Positions 32,753 to 36,294 of a DNA stretch of 36,294 bases are shown here, in pieces (position 1 is the stretch's first letter; each line of letters opens with the position of its first letter). The DNA comes from Lachnospiraceae bacterium Zagget2 (lineage in GTDB: Bacteria; Bacillota; Clostridia; Lachnospirales; Lachnospiraceae), in the NCBI GenBank assembly GCA_001941045.1, contig MSHD01000007.1, positions 99,180-135,473 on the forward strand. Reading direction: 5' to 3'. The notes under the pieces were generated by a model. It was not told the origin of the DNA and searched no databases. It worked only from the letters and a program-made list of their open reading frames with translations. Made by a program: the position numbers and the translations under genes.

Positions 32753-32967
32753 CCGACAGGCTGATCGAGGATGCGAAGAAGCGGGCCAGGAAGCCGGAGC
32801 CGGAAGATGAGGAGATGGACGAGTACATGGAGCGCAGGCGTCAGTCTTATCTGAATGAAAAGAAAGCGGTGTTTGACGACGATACGTTCGGTGGCTTTAA
32901 CACGCAGAAGAGCGTATTTGACCGCACAGCGATTTTTCGTACGGGTGAGAGGTACGATGGAAAGTAA
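32743..32967 (+). CDS. Small charged protein of unknown function
   Basis: A 74-residue protein overlapping the kinase gene by 10 bp, with GGAGGAG before its ATG. The first half is highly charged and helical (DRLIEDAKKRARKPEPEDEE). The second half holds two similar short pieces, KKAVFDDDTFGG and QKSVFDRTAIF, separated by 10 residues, which look like short linear binding motifs. It ends 12 bp before the AAA+ ATPase gene. A peptide adaptor between the regulatory module and the ATPase or sheath is possible. I do not recognise the family. Confidence 0.68.
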   Translation: MRVTDRLIEDAKKRARKPEPEDEEMDEYMERRRQSYLNEKKAVFDDDTFGGFNTQKSVFDRTAIFRTGERYDGK

Positions 32968-32979
32968 AGGAGAGACAGG

Positions 32980-35301
32980 ATGGACGTTGGCAGAATTTTT
33001 GCGGGGGAAGATCGGGAACAGCCCTTTGCGAGCTATGAGGAATATATGGAATATCTGTTCGTCTGCGTCAACGAGGCGATGGACCGTTATCTTTCCGGGC
33101 TGAAACAGGTCTACGCGACGGGACAGGGCGGCTATAAGAACGTCCTGTATCCGGATCTCGAGATCGCCCATGACACCTGTCGCAACAAGCTGGAACAGTT
33201 CGCGTACCAGGCCGCGCAGAACGGAGCGGAAGAGCCGGCGCAGAGGGAATCCGAAGAGCCGGACCGGGGTGAGGAGGATCCGGATCTGCTTGACCTCTTT
33301 GCGGACTTTGCGGACAGCAGCGACTCTGCAGCTTTTGCCGGGAGCGGAAGGTCAGAGGAGATGGCGGAGGAGATGATCGCGTACATAAACAGGCGGGCAG
33401 AGCATTCTGTCGAAGCGGGAATCTCCCTGCCTTTTCACGATATCTGTCGTCGTCTGGAATTTGAGAATTTCACCGTTTTCTGCCTGGCGGCGAGTATCCT
33501 CGCCTCCACGCAGACCGACTATGCGGGCGTCTTCCAGGTGATCAATGAAAATGGAAATCTCTCCGCGCCGACGATCGAATCTGCGGCGAAGCTCTACTAC
33601 GGAGGCCGCTTTTCCATCACCGGCGCCTACGGCGACATGTCGGTCTGCCTGGAACAGCTCCTGCCGCTTTTAGATCTGCGCGTGCAGGGCAGCATGCCCT
33701 TCTCGACTGTCGTATCTCCGGACAAACGGGTGATCGATTTCCTTTTCGGAAAGCATCCCCTGCGCCTGGATGAAAACTATATCCGCTTTTTCCAGATGCT
33801 CACCGGGGAGGGGGAGCTCGATCCCATCATGGCAAACGAGGGTGTGCTCGAGGCCATGGAGATCTCCTATGGAGAGGGCGTGCGGATCTTCTCTTACTAC
33901 GGGGACGAGGGCAGCGGCAGAAAATTTTTTATTAAACATTTCTGTGCGCGACACGGCCTGCAGGCGGTGTCGGTCAACTGTAAGAAGCTCTTCGATTATG
34001 ATTTCTCCTTTGTGGACAAGGCGCTTTGGGCGGTGACGCGCGAGTGCATCCTGATCGGGGCCTGCTGCTGTCTCAGTGATCTGAGTTATCGTGAGGAGGA
34101 GAAGGAGAAATTTTTCGGCTACATGGATCTGGCCTTTTCGAAGCTCACGCGGCACGGTCTTCTGGTCTTCGCCCTGAGTAAGGAGAAGCTCTCCATGAAG
34201 GACATGACGAAGGAGGAGTACACAGAGCTCGAACTTCCGACGCCCTCCAATCAGGAGCGCGAGGACTGCTGGAACTATTACGCGAAGAACTATGCGCTGG
34301 CGCAGGATGTAGATCTCTCCGAGATGGCGACCAAGTTTCTCTTTACGCCGGGAAAGATCCGCTCCGCGCTCCATCAGGCGAGGAGCTACGCCACCATGGA
34401 CAAGAGCATCGAGATTCCCCGGGCGACGCTCTTCCGCGGCTGCAACAACCAGATGAGCTCGGAGCTGACGCAGAAGGCGACGAGGGTCAAGGCGAACTTC
34501 GGTTTCGAGGACATCGTCATGAACCGGGATCAGCGGGAGACGCTGGAGCACGCCATCGACCAGATGACCTACCGCAAGCAGGTCTACGACAACTGGAACT
34601 ACACGAAGAAATACCCCTACGGGCGTGGCCTGTCGATCCTGCTCTTCGGCGCGCCCGGCACCGGCAAATCCATGTGCGCCCAGGTCATCGCCCACGAGCT
34701 GAACCTGGAGCTCTACCGCGTGGATCTGTCGAAGGTGATCGATAAATACGTCGGCGAGACCGAAAAGTCGATCTCGATGATCTTCCGGGAGGCGAAGAAG
34801 TGCAACGTCGTCCTCTTCTTCGACGAGTGCGACACCCTCTTTGCCAAGCGCTCCGACGACGGCGGCAGCAATCAGTCTTCGAACAATAACAAGACGGCGC
34901 TGCTGCTGCAGGAGGTGGAGGCTTACGACGGCGTCTCGGTGCTGGCGACGAACTACAAGCACAATATTGACCCGGCCTTCTTCCGGCGTATGAAATACAT
35001 CGTCGAGTTCCAGTTCCCGGACGCGGACACGCGCGAGATGCTCTGGAAGACCACGATCCCGAAGGGGACGCCGCTCGGCGAGGATGTGGACATCCGCTTT
35101 CTCGCGGAGAAGTTCGAGTTCGTCGGCGGTAATATCAAGAACTGCATCCTCAATGCGGCCTTCCTGGCCGCCGCGGACGGAGACGGACAGGAGGTCTGTA
35201 TGAAACATTATCTGCAGGCGATCCGCTATGAATTTGTGAAGACAGGGAAGGTATTTACCAGATCGGATTTTGAGCCCTACGCCTCTCTGATCGGGCTGTA
35301 G
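32980..35301 (+). CDS. CIS-associated AAA+ ATPase (Pvc15/Afp15-like)
   Basis: A 773-residue protein with a C-terminal AAA+ domain. Walker A is GAPGTGKS (557-564), Walker B VVLFFDECD (610-618), sensor 1 ATN (656-658), and an arginine-finger region DPAFFRRMKY follows. The N-terminal about 500 residues include a charged linker near 80-125 and a second, eroded P-loop-like segment (IFSYYGDEGSGRKFFIKHFC, about 305-325) without the full Walker A, so this may be a degenerate second ATPase module. In Afp/PVC this ATPase is essential for particle assembly or cargo loading. The site is AAAGGAG. The AAA+ domain is more G+C-rich than the N-terminal half. Confidence 0.92.
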   Translation: MDVGRIFAGEDREQPFASYEEYMEYLFVCVNEAMDRYLSGLKQVYATGQGGYKNVLYPDLEIAHDTCRNKLEQFAYQAAQNGAEEPAQRESEEPDRGEEDPDLLDLFADFADSSDSAAFAGSGRSEEMAEEMIAYINRRAEHSVEAGISLPFHDICRRLEFENFTVFCLAASILASTQTDYAGVFQVINENGNLSAPTIESAAKLYYGGRFSITGAYGDMSVCLEQLLPLLDLRVQGSMPFSTVVSPDKRVIDFLFGKHPLRLDENYIRFFQMLTGEGELDPIMANEGVLEAMEISYGEGVRIFSYYGDEGSGRKFFIKHFCARHGLQAVSVNCKKLFDYDFSFVDKALWAVTRECILIGACCCLSDLSYREEEKEKFFGYMDLAFSKLTRHGLLVFALSKEKLSMKDMTKEEYTELELPTPSNQEREDCWNYYAKNYALAQDVDLSEMATKFLFTPGKIRSALHQARSYATMDKSIEIPRATLFRGCNNQMSSELTQKATRVKANFGFEDIVMNRDQRETLEHAIDQMTYRKQVYDNWNYTKKYPYGRGLSILLFGAPGTGKSMCAQVIAHELNLELYRVDLSKVIDKYVGETEKSISMIFREAKKCNVVLFFDECDTLFAKRSDDGGSNQSSNNNKTALLLQEVEAYDGVSVLATNYKHNIDPAFFRRMKYIVEFQFPDADTREMLWKTTIPKGTPLGEDVDIRFLAEKFEFVGGNIKNCILNAAFLAAADGDGQEVCMKHYLQAIRYEFVKTGKVFTRSDFEPYASLIGL

Positions 35302-35317
35302 AGAAAAGGAGGAGCGC

Positions 35318-36294
35318 ATGCCGGAAAGTTATAACAAAGACGCGTATAAGAAGGTCTACCAGCATCCTCAGTGGAGACAGACCGCGGATGTATATGAGGC
35401 AGGTTTCGCGCAGAACCTGCACCGATCTCCCGTCGTGCAGGACGCCGCGAGGGGAGCGCTGGTCAGACTCAGTAACATGCTGAACGCCTACTACGGGATG
35501 CAGGACAAGAGATGGGAATTCTATGCACAGACCGGACGTCGTGAAATGGGAACCCGGGAGGAGACGGATGCGCTGCGGGAGGTGGCCACCTCCATCTCGA
35601 AGACGAAGCTGCAGGTCACCCGGACGCTTCAGGAAGCACTGCTGCCGCAGCAGGCGGACGCGGCTGCCGGGGTCAACGAGGGTCTTCTGGAGGATGTCAT
35701 CAACGGGGAAGGCAGCGTGGATGATCAGATGTCCCTTTTGTATAATGCGGTATCCAATACAGGAGGAACGGATGAACAGCAGGCTTCCCGCAGACGGACG
35801 CTGCAAAATATGATGCGCGGCATGGGTTCCGACAAAGAGTCCGGGCGAGTGAACCGGATCGCGGAGTTCGCGGGCGACGAGTTTCTGAAGAAGGGATCCA
35901 GGGCTCTCTATGATCAGAGCTTTGGCAGGCAGGGGAAAAAGTTAAGATCCTTTTCCGGTCCGAGGCAGTTTGAAAAGGCGGCGCTGGAGAGGGGAAAAAG
36001 AAAAGAGGAGAAAGAAAGGGAAGGCCAGAATAAGGGAAATCTTTTTTCCAGGGCTGTTTCTGCAGTCCGCAGAAGGCTGGGTGGACGGGAGAGATCTCCG
36101 CAGGAGGAACCCGTGACTGCCCAGGGCATGCTTCGAAGCGCCGGCGCCTCCACCACGACGCTGCGGCTGCTCGGAGCTTATCGCATGCTGGGCGCGGGAA
36201 AACGGGACCTTCTCTATTTCCGGCTGGCGCTGATCGCATGGATGGTGCAGGGAAGGCAGAACTCGATGTATGAGATTATGAGAGCTTCCCACAG
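35318..36294 (+). CDS. Unrecognised protein following the CIS ATPase, 3'-truncated by the window
   Basis: An open frame of 325 codons runs from ATG 35318 (site AAAAGGAGGAG) off the right edge, so the end is missing. It begins ESYNKDAYKKVYQHPQWRQT and has an Ala/Gln-rich helical N-terminus. A strongly basic, probably disordered stretch (GRQGKKLRSFSG, KAALERGKRKEEKEREG) lies around residues 205-265. The visible end is an ordered helix pair (GAYRMLGAGKRDLLYFRLAL, IAWMVQGRQNSMYEI). There is no signal peptide or membrane segment. Genes after the ATPase in such clusters are often cargo or effectors, and a basic N-terminal leader plus a C-terminal domain fits, but no toxin family can be named. The frame is continuous with good codon use, so it is a real gene. 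Confidence 0.8.
   Translation, partial: MPESYNKDAYKKVYQHPQWRQTADVYEAGFAQNLHRSPVVQDAARGALVRLSNMLNAYYGMQDKRWEFYAQTGRREMGTREETDALREVATSISKTKLQVTRTLQEALLPQQADAAAGVNEGLLEDVINGEGSVDDQMSLLYNAVSNTGGTDEQQASRRRTLQNMMRGMGSDKESGRVNRIAEFAGDEFLKKGSRALYDQSFGRQGKKLRSFSGPRQFEKAALERGKRKEEKEREGQNKGNLFSRAVSAVRRRLGGRERSPQEEPVTAQGMLRSAGASTTTLRLLGAYRMLGAGKRDLLYFRLALIAWMVQGRQNSMYEIMRASH

Noticed and set aside
33670-35319. A 549-codon open frame on the - strand antisense to the AAA+ ATPase
   Set aside because: It mirrors the G+C-rich codons of a clear ATPase gene and its translation has no domain pattern. It is a shadow, as are the long - strand frames at 27089-28480 and 28526-29938.
4516-36294. Prophage
   Set aside because: Tail-like genes only: no terminase, portal, capsid, integrase, holin or endolysin. 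The AAA+ ATPase, DUF4255, DUF4280 and CIS tube N-terminal-type proteins point to an injection system.
1-36294. CRISPR arrays, insertion sequences or rRNA
   Set aside because: No regularly spaced repeats, transposase-like proteins or rRNA-like segments were found on either strand.

Overview
The window (36,294 bp, every gene on the + strand) looks like the chromosome of a low-oxygen Firmicute, most likely a Lachnospiraceae-type gut Clostridium relative. The reasons are strong AGGAGG-type ribosome binding sites, moderately high G+C, a SleB/PcsB-like wall hydrolase, and single-membrane protein sorting. The genus is an inference and cannot be fixed from sequence alone.

Bases 1-2960 are housekeeping: the 3' part of a class I aminotransferase, trmL, a secreted coiled-coil cell wall hydrolase, and a tRNA-Pro(CGG) with its own promoter and terminator. 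A LuxR-type regulator (2987-4003) follows, closed by a strong terminator (4021-4065). After a candidate promoter/operator (4115-4125), one unbroken array of tightly spaced or overlapping genes runs to the window end (about 32 kb). This array encodes a complete contractile injection system (CIS).

The CIS array has five blocks. (i) 4173-12537: a Cys-rich protein, a CIS-associated protein with an Ig-like end, and four membrane or secreted proteins. These four are a C-tail-anchored pseudokinase-like protein, a four-helix receptor ending in a degenerate class III cyclase domain, a membrane-anchored MORN-repeat protein, and a secreted TolC-like coiled-coil protein. (ii) 12551-14286: DUF4255 cap protein, an accessory protein, and a DUF4280 PAAR-like tip. 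(iii) 14321-20923: sheath, inner tube, tail-assembly-chaperone-like protein, a short overlapping protein, a second tube-like protein, and a 940-residue coiled-coil protein sitting in the phage tape-measure position. (iv) 20962-31328: two paralogous Pvc7-like tube-initiation proteins, a gp27-like hub and gp5-like spike as separate genes, gp25, two baseplate J proteins, and a tail protein I-like protein. (v) 31354-36294: a STAS anti-anti-sigma-like protein, an FtsE-like ABC ATPase without permease, an RsbW/SpoIIAB-like kinase, a small acidic protein, the CIS AAA+ ATPase, and an unrecognised protein cut by the window end.

There are no capsid, terminase, portal or lysis genes, so this is not a prophage. 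There are no TssJLM genes, so it is not a classical type VI system. No obvious tail fibre gene is visible. With the membrane proteins, this suggests a cell-associated CIS whose assembly or firing is tied to an envelope sensor and a partner-switch module; this is inference. Two translation oddities stand out. The major tube gene carries an apparent single-base insertion near its 3' end. The chaperone-like gene carries an in-phase A AAT TTT heptamer that would give a -1 fusion with the next ORF, like the G/GT arrangement of phage tails.
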